DNA of 6,132 nucleotides from JBGOUJ01 sp041477005. Its GTDB lineage: Bacteria; Acidobacteriota; Terriglobia; Bryobacterales; JACQDG01. The notes under the pieces are model-generated. The model was not told where the DNA came from. It did not search any database and saw only the letters and a list, made by a program, of their open reading frames with translations. Positions 1-5,465 of this stretch are shown one piece after another. The position numbers and the translations under genes are program-made. Location: positions 1-6,132 of the forward strand of contig JBGOUJ010000470.1 in assembly GCA_041477005.1 (NCBI GenBank), given 5' to 3'. Numbering within the stretch: the stretch's first letter is position 1; each line of letters opens with the position of its first letter.

Positions 1-128
1 AGCGCACCGGCTGGGCGCCGCTGCAAGTGGCCGTCGGCCAGAGCAGAATTGACATCACGGGCCGCCTCAGTATTCAAGGCGCCGGCTCGTTCGGGGAAAC
101 CCTTCGGCTGAGTTTACTGAGCAAATAG
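1..128 (+). CDS. C-terminal end of an unidentified protein (weakly FlgA-like), 5' end outside window
   Basis: A plus-strand frame is open from the window edge (codons begin at base 3) to a TAG at 126-128, giving the last 41 residues of a protein. The other two plus frames are broken by stops within this stretch. The peptide alternates hydrophobic and polar residues as beta-strands do and ends in GETLRLSLLSK. The pattern V-x-V-x(5)-I-x-I-x-G, then G-x-x-GE-x-x-R-x-x-x-LSK, resembles the C-terminal SAF-like part of FlgA, the periplasmic chaperone for flagellar P-ring assembly. FlgA usually runs about ten residues further, so this copy may be cut at its 3' end, where it meets the minus-strand enolase fragment. 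The FlgA identity is a guess from a short pattern. That this is the end of a coding frame is more likely than the identity. Confidence 0.4.
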   Translation, partial: RTGWAPLQVAVGQSRIDITGRLSIQGAGSFGETLRLSLLSK

Positions 129-263
129 ACTGCGCCGGAACTTGTTCCCCTCTTCCATGATGACGAAGTTAGGAATCGAAGGCGCCACGTGCATGCTCGC
201 CGCCGTGCACACCGGACCGTTCGGGTTATGCGGCGCGATCGTCACACAAAAAGGCATCCGCCG
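114..263 (-). pseudogene. internal fragment of an enolase-superfamily (mandelate racemase / galactonate dehydratase type) gene
   Basis: Read on the minus strand, this stretch encodes about 49 residues between a stop at 264-266 and a TAA at 114-116. It contains VTIAPHNPNGPV, then TAASMHV, then SIPNFVIMEEGN. These are hallmark blocks of the C-terminal beta/alpha barrel of mandelate racemase/muconate lactonizing enzymes: the late-barrel APHN motif, whose His is a candidate catalytic base as in D-galactonate dehydratase, and the following PNF(V/L)I-x-E strand. The family is normally 350-400 residues. Here the whole N-terminal lid, most of the barrel and the usual C-terminal tail after EEGN are absent. 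Recognisable similarity spans roughly 140-255. It cannot make an active enzyme and is read as a relic left by deletion or rearrangement. It directly follows the decayed vapC on the same strand. Confidence 0.75.
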
Positions 264-607
264 TCAGACCAGAAATACGCGGACGTCGCATTGCCCGAGC
301 CGCGCATCGCGGCTCGCCAGGGTCAATGAATTAGCCTTGCGATCAGCATCCGGCCGAATGGGTTGTCATGATATCTATGGAGCCGGCCGACGGCGAGAGC
401 GTGGGCTAGGGTGAAGGGAAGGGAATGAAACCGGCTCGACGCGAGCGCAAGTTTCCCCTCAGCTCTCTTGATGGACATCTCCCATGAAGTGGCGGCGCTC
501 ACGTAGACCGGGGAGGACCGCGCGATCCGCGAGCGGGCTCGCCTCGACACCAGGGGACTATCAGCCAGGCACCAAAGAAGCACGTGAGTGTCGAGGAGCA
601 ACTTCAC
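264..607 (-). pseudogene. vapC: degenerate, frameshifted VapC-like PIN-domain toxin
   Basis: PIN-domain toxins are Mg-dependent ribonucleases that cleave RNA, often tRNA, when not held by their antitoxin. Translation starts at a GTG (605-607) that overlaps the antitoxin stop as GTGA. The N-terminus has the classic LLLDTHVLLW with Asp6, and SWEMSIK with Glu43 follows. Near residues 80-90 the usual H-x-DPFDRMLIAQA block reads HDNPFGRMLIA, so two expected acidic positions are Asn82 and Gly85. The segment between GKLAL and SRF is about eight residues shorter than is common. The open frame stops at 323-325 right after MLIARLIH. In another minus frame, 335-264 encodes LTLASRDARLGQCDVRVFLV and a stop, which is the typical C-terminal PIN strand. 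A small indel near 335 therefore split the gene. Rebuilt, it would be about 115 aa against the usual ~125-130. It is probably inactive. Confidence 0.8.
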
Positions 608-843
608 GGCAACTCGCCGCGAAAGGCGGAGGCGAGGCTCTCCGGCAATTGGTCGAAGTCTTCCGCCAGGCGGACCCTATCACGCCAATAGCCGGGGGTG
701 CGCTGGGCGGCAGGCTCGCGATACGGCACCAGCTTGGCGACGGGCTTGCCGGCCTTGCCAATGATGATCTCCTCGCCTTGGGCGGCGCGCTCGACGAGGC
801 GAGATAGGTGGGTCTGTGCCTCGTGGATGTTGGTGATCTTCAT
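604..843 (-). CDS. Phd/YefM-family antitoxin
   Basis: The 79-aa product begins MKITNIHEAQTHLSRLVERA and continues with GEEIIIGKAGKPVAKLVPY at about 23-41. This is the standard N-terminal DNA-binding fold of Phd/YefM antitoxins. The family binds its own promoter as a dimer, and its flexible C-terminal tail (here about 45-79, acidic around EDFDQLPESL) wraps and inactivates the toxin. The start is the ATG at 841-843 and the length is normal. The stop overlaps the vapC GTG by four bases, so the two were translated as one operon. No convincing Shine-Dalgarno sequence precedes the ATG. The reading frame is intact although its toxin partner is decayed, so it may survive as an orphan antitoxin or regulator. 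Phd-type antitoxins are common partners of VapC toxins of this type. Confidence 0.9.
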   Translation of the reverse strand: MKITNIHEAQTHLSRLVERAAQGEEIIIGKAGKPVAKLVPYREPAAQRTPGYWRDRVRLAEDFDQLPESLASAFRGELP

Positions 844-845
844 AT

Positions 846-872
846 AACTAGACTAAGTTTAGTTCATTAGTT
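846..872 (-). promoter_or_regulatory. candidate Phd autorepressor operator / antitoxin promoter region
   Basis: Immediately upstream of the antitoxin ATG, in an AT-rich island within GC-rich DNA, lies a nested palindrome. The inner arms are ACTAA (852-856) and TTAGT (859-863) around GT. The outer arms are AACTA (846-850) and TAGTT (868-872). Phd/YefM antitoxins, alone or with their toxin, repress their own operon by binding short palindromes at the promoter, and the position fits that role. No clear -35/-10 pair was resolved. Operator function is inferred from symmetry and location only. Confidence 0.5.
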
Positions 873-1109
873 TTCTTTCGGCCAAGTGGCCCGACCGCAC
901 CTGCCACACCTTCGCCTTGGCGGGCTGGCGCCACAGGTTGGGGCCCCGGGGGCCCAAGGGTCCGGCTGAGGGGGCCTGAGCGGTCTCCCATCCGCCCTGG
1001 CCCCGCTCCCGATCCCCGGCCCCCCCGACGCCGGACCATCCCCCGGACCCTGACTTATCTGGGGCCCGGACTTGGCCCGCGGCCCCTCACGGCGCATCCA
1101 CGCCCTGCC

Positions 1110-1140
1110 CGGCCTCGGAGCCCGGTTGCTCCGGCGCGAG
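1110..1140 (+). repeat. direct repeat, copy A (upstream of receptor promoter)
   Basis: This ~31-bp unit begins CGGCCTCGGAGCCCGG and ends CTCCGGCGCGAG. It is nearly identical to 1179-1210, differing at one base in the left part and by TTG versus TTAA in the middle. Copy A is itself an inverted repeat, with CGGAGC (1116-1121) and GCTCCG (1128-1133) around a 6-nt loop. GCCTC and GAGGC flank these as outer arms. A shorter echo, GCGGTTGCTCTCCGG, lies between the copies at 1167-1181. Confidence 0.75.
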
Positions 1141-1178
1141 GCGGCGCGCTCCGTCGGCTCGGGGATGCGGTTGCTCTC

Positions 1179-1210
1179 CGGCCTCTGAGCCCGGTTAACT
1201 CCGGCGCGAG
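1179..1210 (+). repeat. direct repeat, copy B (overlaps the -35 box)
   Basis: This is the second copy of the ~31-bp unit, starting 69 bp after copy A. The centre of the unit is changed to GGTTAACTCC, which breaks the inner inverted repeat seen in copy A and supplies the -35 hexamer of the receptor promoter. The outer arms GGCCTC and GAGGGCC remain, with one extra G. Tandem placement over and upstream of a promoter suits a regulator binding site, but a decayed repetitive element that happened to donate the promoter is equally possible. Confidence 0.75.
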
Positions 1211-1223
1211 GGCCTGCTATTAT
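1195..1223 (+). promoter_or_regulatory. sigma70-like promoter for the receptor operon
   Basis: TTAACT at 1195-1200 (four of six matches to TTGACA) and TATTAT at 1218-1223 (five of six to TATAAT) are separated by exactly 17 bp. In such GC-rich surroundings this pair stands out. Transcription would begin near 1230, leaving a leader of about 17 nt before the ATG at 1247. The leader has GGGG at 1232-1236 but no good Shine-Dalgarno sequence. Confidence 0.6.
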
Positions 1224-1246
1224 GGTGCGCGCGGGGTCGTTTAGCA

Positions 1247-3775
1247 ATGCCGACGGGCCGCATCCACTTTCGCTTTCTGGCCGCTGCCTTCCGCCTTCGG
1301 CTCGCTAGGCTGGCCCGGAGAGGATGCCGTAGAGCCCCCTCCGTTCTTGCCTCCTGCTCTTTGGCTCTTGCCTTTTGTCTTCCGTCCGTCGGGGCGGCCG
1401 TCGCGGTCCACGGGCGCGTCATCGACGAGAACGGCGTGGCCGTGGCGGGCGCGCGAATTACGATCACCGGATTGCCTCCGGTCTTCTCCGATGCCACCGG
1501 CCATTTTCTTCTCAGCCCGCCGGCCCCCGGCGAGTACGCCGTGTCGGCGGCACGGGAAGGCTTCTTCGCGCTCAAGGAACAGAAGATCCGCCTCGCTGAG
1601 GGCGACAACGAGCTCACCCTGGTGCTGAACCCCCAGCGCGAGTTCACCGAGCAGGTCGATGTCGTCTATTCCCCTCCCGCCATCGATCCCGAGCAACCGG
1701 CCGCCCAGCAGAAGCTGACGGGCATCGAGATCCTGGAAGTGCCCTACGCCGCCGCCCACGATCTGCGCCAGGCGCTTCCCATGTACCAGGGCGTGATGCA
1801 GGATGCGCGCGGCGACGTCCACGTCCAGGGCGGCGCGGCCGACCAGACCTACTGGACCCTGGACGGCTTCAACATCACCGACCCGGTAAGCGGAAAGTTC
1901 GCTGCGCGGCTCAGCATCGACGCGGTGCGGTCGCTCGACCTCCAGACGACCCGCTACTCGGCCGAAACCGGCAAAGGCTCCGCCGGCTCGATCGACCTTA
2001 AAACCGGCATGGGCGACGACCGCTTCCGCTTTTCCGCCACCAACTTCGTCCCCGGCCTGGAGCATCACAACAGTTTCGTGCTCACCAAGTGGACGCCGCG
2101 GGCCACTGTTTCCGGGCCGATCAAAAAGGGCCGCGCCTGGTTCTCGAACGGCTTCGACATCTTCTACGACGTCAACGTCATTGATGAGCTGCCGCGCGGC
2201 CAGAACCGCTCGAGCAGTTGGCGCTTCAACGATGTGCTCCGCGCCCAGGTGAACCTCCGGCCGGGCAACATCCTGACCGGCAGCTTCCTGATCAATTACT
2301 GGAATGCGCCCCGCGACGGCCTCGACTACTTCGATCCGGTCCAAACCACAGTGGATCGCCGGCAGCGCTTCTATCTGTACAGCGTCAAGGACCAGATCTT
2401 CTTCGGCTCCGGTGGGCTGCTGGAGTTCGGCGCCGCGCTGAGCGGTGGCTTCCGGCGCCAGATTCCCCAGGGCAACGAGACCTTTATTTTTTCCCCGGAA
2501 GGACGGCAAGGAAACTACTTCGTCAATTCCCGCGTCCACAGCGACCGCGAGCAGTGGTTGGCCAACGCCTACCTGCCACCGTTCGAGTGGGCCGGCCGCC
2601 ACCAGCTCAAGGCCGGAGCGGACGTGAACCGCGACGGCTTCACCCAGTACGTCGATCGCCACGGCTACCTGGTGCAACGCGAAGACCGGACGGTGGCCCG
2701 CGCGGTCTCCTTCGTCGGGCCCACCGAGCTGGGCCGTAAGAACTTCGAGACCGCGCTCTACATCCAGGACGATTGGACGCCCCGGGCCGGCCTGGTAGTC
2801 GCGGCAGGCGTCCGCGCCGATTGGGATCAGGTGGTCCGTGAGCCGCTGCTGTCACCGCGCCTGGCCGTCGCCTACGCCCCGCGCTGGCTCGGCTCGACCA
2901 AGCTCTCAGCCGGCATCGGCATCTTCCGCGACGCTCTCAACCTGGCCACGCTGAGCCAGCCTTTCGACCAGCAAAGCATCTCGACATTCTACGGTCGCGA
3001 CGGCCAGATTATCGGAGGGCCGCTCCAAACGACGTTCCTGATCGGCGAGAACCGGCTGCGCGCTCCCCGCTACCGGAACCTGAGCCTGGCCTTGGAGCGC
3101 CCCCTCGGCCGGGGCCTTCATGGCCGGATCAACTATGTCGACAAGCAGGGCCGGCACGGCTTCACCTTCCTGCCCCTGGCCCCGATCGGCGGCGAGAATC
3201 GCTTTGGTCTTTTCAACACTCGCAGCGACCACTACCATGCGGTCGACTTCACGGTGCGCAAGACCTTCCGCGGCCAGTACGAGTGGCTGGCCGGTTACAC
3301 CCGCTCCTCGGCGCGGTCCAACGCCGTTCTCGACTTCAGTCTGGAAGACCCCATCTTCGCCCAGCAGACCGGGGGGCCGCTCGCCTGGGACGCGCCGAAC
3401 CGCTTCCAAACCTGGGGCTGGGCGCCGCTCGCCGCCCCAGCCGGGTGGCCCGGCCTGCTTCACAGATGGACCCTGACCTATTGGCTCGAGGCCCGTACCG
3501 GCTTCCCCTTCCAGGTGGTCAACGAAGAGGCCCAACTCGTTGGCCCGCCGGGCTCCCGGCGATTCCCCGCCTTCTTTAGCCTCAACCTGCACCTGGAGCG
3601 CCGCTTCACCCTCCTGCACCAGCAATGGGCCTGGCGGGCGGGCTTCAACAATATCACCAACCATCGGAACCCAAATGTGGTAAACAATAACATTGACTCG
3701 CCTGGTTTCCTGATGTTCACGGGCGGCCAGCACCGCGCGCTGGCGGTGCGGTTAAGGTTTTTGGGAAAGACCTAA
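1247..3775 (+). CDS. TonB-dependent outer-membrane receptor with N-terminal carboxypeptidase-regulatory-like domain
   Basis: This 842-aa protein is predicted to form a 22-strand outer-membrane channel that imports a bound ligand using TonB energy. Order of parts: an unusually long Arg-rich n-region (1-30); a hydrophobic signal core ending near VGAAVA (about 31-53); a CarboxypepD_reg-like beta-sandwich (about 53-128, with GRVIDENGVAVAGARI and the DATGHFLL block); a TonB-box-like EQVDVVYSP (135-143); the plug (about 155-253, with the family signature YWTLDGFNITDPVSG at 202-216); and the barrel to the C-terminus, ending in an amphipathic strand (ALAVRLRFLGKT). This architecture is expanded in Acidobacteriota and Bacteroidota, often for polysaccharide or peptide ligands. 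The ligand cannot be told from sequence. ATG 1247 is the only ATG before the signal core. The alternative, TTG 1361, would remove the charged n-region. The 5' end contains heptamer repeats, described in the findings. It is co-transcribed with the SYLF gene. Confidence 0.93.
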   Translation: MPTGRIHFRFLAAAFRLRLARLARRGCRRAPSVLASCSLALAFCLPSVGAAVAVHGRVIDENGVAVAGARITITGLPPVFSDATGHFLLSPPAPGEYAVSAAREGFFALKEQKIRLAEGDNELTLVLNPQREFTEQVDVVYSPPAIDPEQPAAQQKLTGIEILEVPYAAAHDLRQALPMYQGVMQDARGDVHVQGGAADQTYWTLDGFNITDPVSGKFAARLSIDAVRSLDLQTTRYSAETGKGSAGSIDLKTGMGDDRFRFSATNFVPGLEHHNSFVLTKWTPRATVSGPIKKGRAWFSNGFDIFYDVNVIDELPRGQNRSSSWRFNDVLRAQVNLRPGNILTGSFLINYWNAPRDGLDYFDPVQTTVDRRQRFYLYSVKDQIFFGSGGLLEFGAALSGGFRRQIPQGNETFIFSPEGRQGNYFVNSRVHSDREQWLANAYLPPFEWAGRHQLKAGADVNRDGFTQYVDRHGYLVQREDRTVARAVSFVGPTELGRKNFETALYIQDDWTPRAGLVVAAGVRADWDQVVREPLLSPRLAVAYAPRWLGSTKLSAGIGIFRDALNLATLSQPFDQQSISTFYGRDGQIIGGPLQTTFLIGENRLRAPRYRNLSLALERPLGRGLHGRINYVDKQGRHGFTFLPLAPIGGENRFGLFNTRSDHYHAVDFTVRKTFRGQYEWLAGYTRSSARSNAVLDFSLEDPIFAQQTGGPLAWDAPNRFQTWGWAPLAAPAGWPGLLHRWTLTYWLEARTGFPFQVVNEEAQLVGPPGSRRFPAFFSLNLHLERRFTLLHQQWAWRAGFNNITNHRNPNVVNNNIDSPGFLMFTGGQHRALAVRLRFLGKT
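1269..1387 (+). repeat. degenerate heptamer repeats inside the signal-peptide coding region
   Basis: Two clusters of pyrimidine-rich heptamers of the form YYYGCCT occur. Five units lie at 1269-1303 (for example GCTGCCT, TCCGCCT) and six at 1346-1387 (CTTGCCT, CCTGCTC, TTTGGCT, CTTGCCT, TTTGTCT, TCCGTCC). Each unit has G at its fourth base: 1272, 1279, 1286, 1293, 1300, then 1349, 1356, 1363, 1370, 1377 and 1384. The clusters are 77 bp apart, 11 times 7, so they share one register. The 42 bp between them do not match the consensus. Confidence 0.6.
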
Positions 3776-3785
3776 GGAGGAGAGG
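3775..3785 (+). promoter_or_regulatory. strong double Shine-Dalgarno for the SYLF gene, overlapping the receptor stop
   Basis: AGGAGG (3775-3780) shares its first A with the receptor TAA stop and is followed by GAGAGG ending at 3785. The SYLF ATG is at 3792, so the nearer purine block (GAGG, 3782-3785) has the usual 6-nt spacing and the stronger AGGAGG an 11-nt spacing. Ribosomes ending on the receptor would be placed directly on this site, which supports coupled translation of the two genes. Confidence 0.8.
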
Positions 3786-3791
3786 ATCTCA

Positions 3792-4475
3792 ATGCGATTT
3801 CGGATTAGCGTGCTGATGATTGCGCTGGCCGGCCTGCTCGGCGCGAGAGACGAACCCAAAGAGGTTCAGCGGGTGCTCGAGGCGGCGGCCGTGTTCGACG
3901 AAATCATGGGCATCAAAGAGAAGACCATCCCCCAGGAATTGCTGGAGAAGTCGGAGTGCGTGGTCGTCGTCCCCGGACTGAAGAAAGGGGCCTTCATTTT
4001 CGGCGCCAAGTACGGCAAGGGATTGATTAGCTGCCGCCCGGCGAACGGCGAAGGTTGGAGCGGACCCGCCACGGTCCGCATTGAGGGCGGGAGCTTCGGC
4101 CTGCAGTTGGGCGGTACCGAGACCGACGTGGTGATGCTGGTGATGAACAACCGGGGCGTCGACAAACTGCTCCAGAGCAAGTTCACGTTGGGCGGGGACA
4201 TGAGCGTTGCCGCCGGGCCGGTGGGCCGCACGGCCGAAGCGCAAACCGACGCCCAGATGCACGCCGAGATCCTCGCCTACTCCCGTTCTCGCGGCCTGTT
4301 TGCCGGCGTCTCCCTGGCCGGCGCGACCCTGCGGCAGGACGAGACGGACAACCGCCTGATCTACGGCAAGATGGTCACCCCGAAACAGATCCTGCGCGAG
4401 GGCGAGAAGCCCCCTGCCTCGGTCGCCAAGCTGGCCGAAACGCTGAGCAAGTATTCCTCGCGAAGGAAGTCGTAG
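3792..4475 (+). CDS. secreted SYLF/Ysc84-domain lipid-binding protein
   Basis: The 227-aa product has a short signal peptide (MRFRISVLMIALAGLLGA, about 1-18), so it is likely periplasmic or membrane-associated. There is no lipobox Cys. A SYLF (Ysc84) domain follows over nearly the whole mature chain. It includes VVVVPGLKKGAFIFGAKYGKG at 57-77, GPATVRIEGGSFGLQLGG at 91-108, a TDVVMLVMNN strand at 111-120, FTLGGDMSVAAGPVGR at 131-146 and AYSRSRGLFAGVSLAGA at 162-178. Eukaryotic SYLF proteins bind phosphoinositides. Bacterial members such as those of the BPSL1445 type are described as lipid-binding, mostly of unknown role. It begins 16 nt after the receptor stop behind an excellent Shine-Dalgarno sequence, so it is the second gene of that operon. 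Its job beside a TonB receptor is not known; an envelope-lipid role is only inference. The fold is near full length with no obvious defects. Confidence 0.9.
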   Translation: MRFRISVLMIALAGLLGARDEPKEVQRVLEAAAVFDEIMGIKEKTIPQELLEKSECVVVVPGLKKGAFIFGAKYGKGLISCRPANGEGWSGPATVRIEGGSFGLQLGGTETDVVMLVMNNRGVDKLLQSKFTLGGDMSVAAGPVGRTAEAQTDAQMHAEILAYSRSRGLFAGVSLAGATLRQDETDNRLIYGKMVTPKQILREGEKPPASVAKLAETLSKYSSRRKS

Positions 4476-4486
4476 GTCCGCAATCC

Positions 4487-4534
4487 GAGCCGGTGTGCCC
4501 CCTGGGCCCGCCAGGGAGGCGCACGGTTCGGCTC
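4487..4534. terminator. hairpin between convergent genes, probable bidirectional terminator
   Basis: Outer arms GAGCCG (4487-4492) and CGGCTC (4529-4534) enclose inner arms GTGTGCCCCCTGG (4493-4505) and CCAGGGAGGCGCAC (4511-4524), with a 5-nt loop GCCCG. The inner stem has one bulge and a possible G-T pair. It lies in the 57-nt gap between the SYLF stop and the DUF1080 stop, and its right arm includes the first bases of the latter. There is no T-run on either strand, so it is not a textbook intrinsic terminator. It may act as a weak or factor-assisted terminator or protect both 3' ends. Confidence 0.55.
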
Positions 4535-5459
4535 AGCTCCCCGGCGTCACCACGATGTTGCGGAACTGCACCCGCCCGTGGTCGCCTTGCAGCATGATCG
4601 GGCCGGGCTCGGACTCGTGGCTGTCCAGCGCCCCGCCGGTGATGCCGGGGATCTCCTGTTTGTCGATAATCGTTTTGCCGTTGAAGACCACCGTGACGTT
4701 GTAGCCGACCAGAGTAATATCGAAGGCCTGCCATTCGCCGGCCGGCTTGGCGGCCTTGATCGCCGGGGTGATGAAACCGTAAATCGAGCCGACGCCGTGG
4801 CTCTCCAGTTCCCGCGGGCCCTGGTCTTCGATCTGCACCTCGTATCGTCCTCGAAGATACACGCCGCTGTTGCTCTGCGGGTCGAGGTTGTACTCGACGT
4901 GCAGCTTGAAGTCGCGGAATGCCGGCTCGGTATGAATGTTCGGGCAGGGCGGCTTATTCACCAGCAAGCCGTCCACAACCGCCCAGCATTCCCGCCCGCG
5001 AGGATCCTGGAAGGTCCAGCCTTGGAGATCGCGCCCGTTGAACACCGAAACCGCCTTGCCCCAGTGCGGCTGGCTGGGACGGCCCGCCGGCCGCACGATC
5101 CGCACGCCGGCCCACCGCAGAGCGTTCCCCCGGTTGTCTGTGCCTGAGCCCTCGAGCTTGTCTCCGACCAGCCGGCCCGCGTAGGACTCGCGGGCCGGGT
5201 TGGCCTTGGGGCGCCCTTGCTGCTCGGGAGAAAAGCGAAGCTCGTCCCCGACCAACTCGACCGGCGCCGGCCGCACGCTTCCGCCCCTGCCCACGAACCG
5301 CCCGGCCAGCTTGCCATCGCTGCGGGTCACTTCAAGCCAGGAAGGATATTCGGCGGAGCCGGCGGTGACGGTCAGATCCCAGCGGCCGAGCAATCCGTCG
5401 CCGGGGCCGGCCGCCAAAGAAGACACTGCCAGGAGAACGAGCAGGAATAGGGGTCGCAT
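4533..5459 (-). CDS. secreted DUF1080 / 3-keto-disaccharide hydrolase-family protein
   Basis: This 308-aa protein has a signal peptide (MRPLFLLVLLAVSSLAAG, about 1-18). It then has a beta-rich N-terminal domain (about 22-123, with GRWDLTV, SDGKLAGRFVG and a similar AGRLVGDKLEGSG half at 94-106). A C-terminal DUF1080 concanavalin-like jelly roll spans about 137-306. DUF1080 hallmarks are VFNGRDLQGW (139-148), W-x-V-x-DGLLV (159-167), FRDFKLHVEY (181-190), SNSGVYLRGRYEVQIED (196-212) and the closing GPIMLQGDHGRVQFRNI (286-302). Characterised members hydrolyse 3-keto-glycosides made by sugar dehydrogenases; many others are untested. The frame is open further upstream to 5603, but the ATG at 5459 gives the signal peptide at the N-terminus. 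Nearby sugar genes are limited to a dead enolase-superfamily fragment, so pathway context is thin. It converges on the receptor operon. Confidence 0.9.
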   Translation of the reverse strand: MRPLFLLVLLAVSSLAAGPGDGLLGRWDLTVTAGSAEYPSWLEVTRSDGKLAGRFVGRGGSVRPAPVELVGDELRFSPEQQGRPKANPARESYAGRLVGDKLEGSGTDNRGNALRWAGVRIVRPAGRPSQPHWGKAVSVFNGRDLQGWTFQDPRGRECWAVVDGLLVNKPPCPNIHTEPAFRDFKLHVEYNLDPQSNSGVYLRGRYEVQIEDQGPRELESHGVGSIYGFITPAIKAAKPAGEWQAFDITLVGYNVTVVFNGKTIIDKQEIPGITGGALDSHESEPGPIMLQGDHGRVQFRNIVVTPGS

Positions 5460-5465
5460 GGGGAC

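Larger units (their letters stand above)
844..1246. other. GC-rich intergenic region with no credible gene
   Basis: About 400 bases separate the antitoxin (minus) from the TonB-dependent receptor (plus). After the AT-rich operator at 846-872 the base composition becomes extremely C/G-rich, with runs of C and G. Minus-strand frames are open here, including one of 126 codons. All read as Pro/Arg/Gly/Ala-rich low-complexity peptides in several frames at once, as expected of stop-poor GC-rich DNA. An imperfect G/C palindrome with TTGGG and CCCAA at its ends lies at 938-957 and has no T-run. The right part holds the direct repeats and the receptor promoter, listed separately. Confidence 0.7.

Noticed and set aside
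142..414. 90-codon plus-strand frame
   Set aside because: It lies opposite the enolase fragment and the vapC remnant, both of which show true family motifs on the minus strand.
484..807. 107-codon plus-strand frame
   Set aside because: Antisense to the toxin-antitoxin pair and without motif.
938..957. Imperfect G/C palindrome as a terminator
   Set aside because: No T-run and no gene ending there on either strand; likely a chance product of extreme GC content.
867..1247. 126-codon minus-strand frame in the intergenic region
   Set aside because: Pro/Arg-rich low complexity, with other frames open at the same place and no motif; it reflects base composition.
1241..2677. 478-codon minus-strand open frame opposite the receptor gene
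   Set aside because: It is antisense to a well-supported TonB receptor, has no recognisable domain, and is the stop-poor shadow expected in GC-rich coding DNA.
2906..3733. 275-codon minus-strand open frame
   Set aside because: It is antisense to the receptor barrel, and its Gly/Ala/Arg/Val-rich peptide has no family features.
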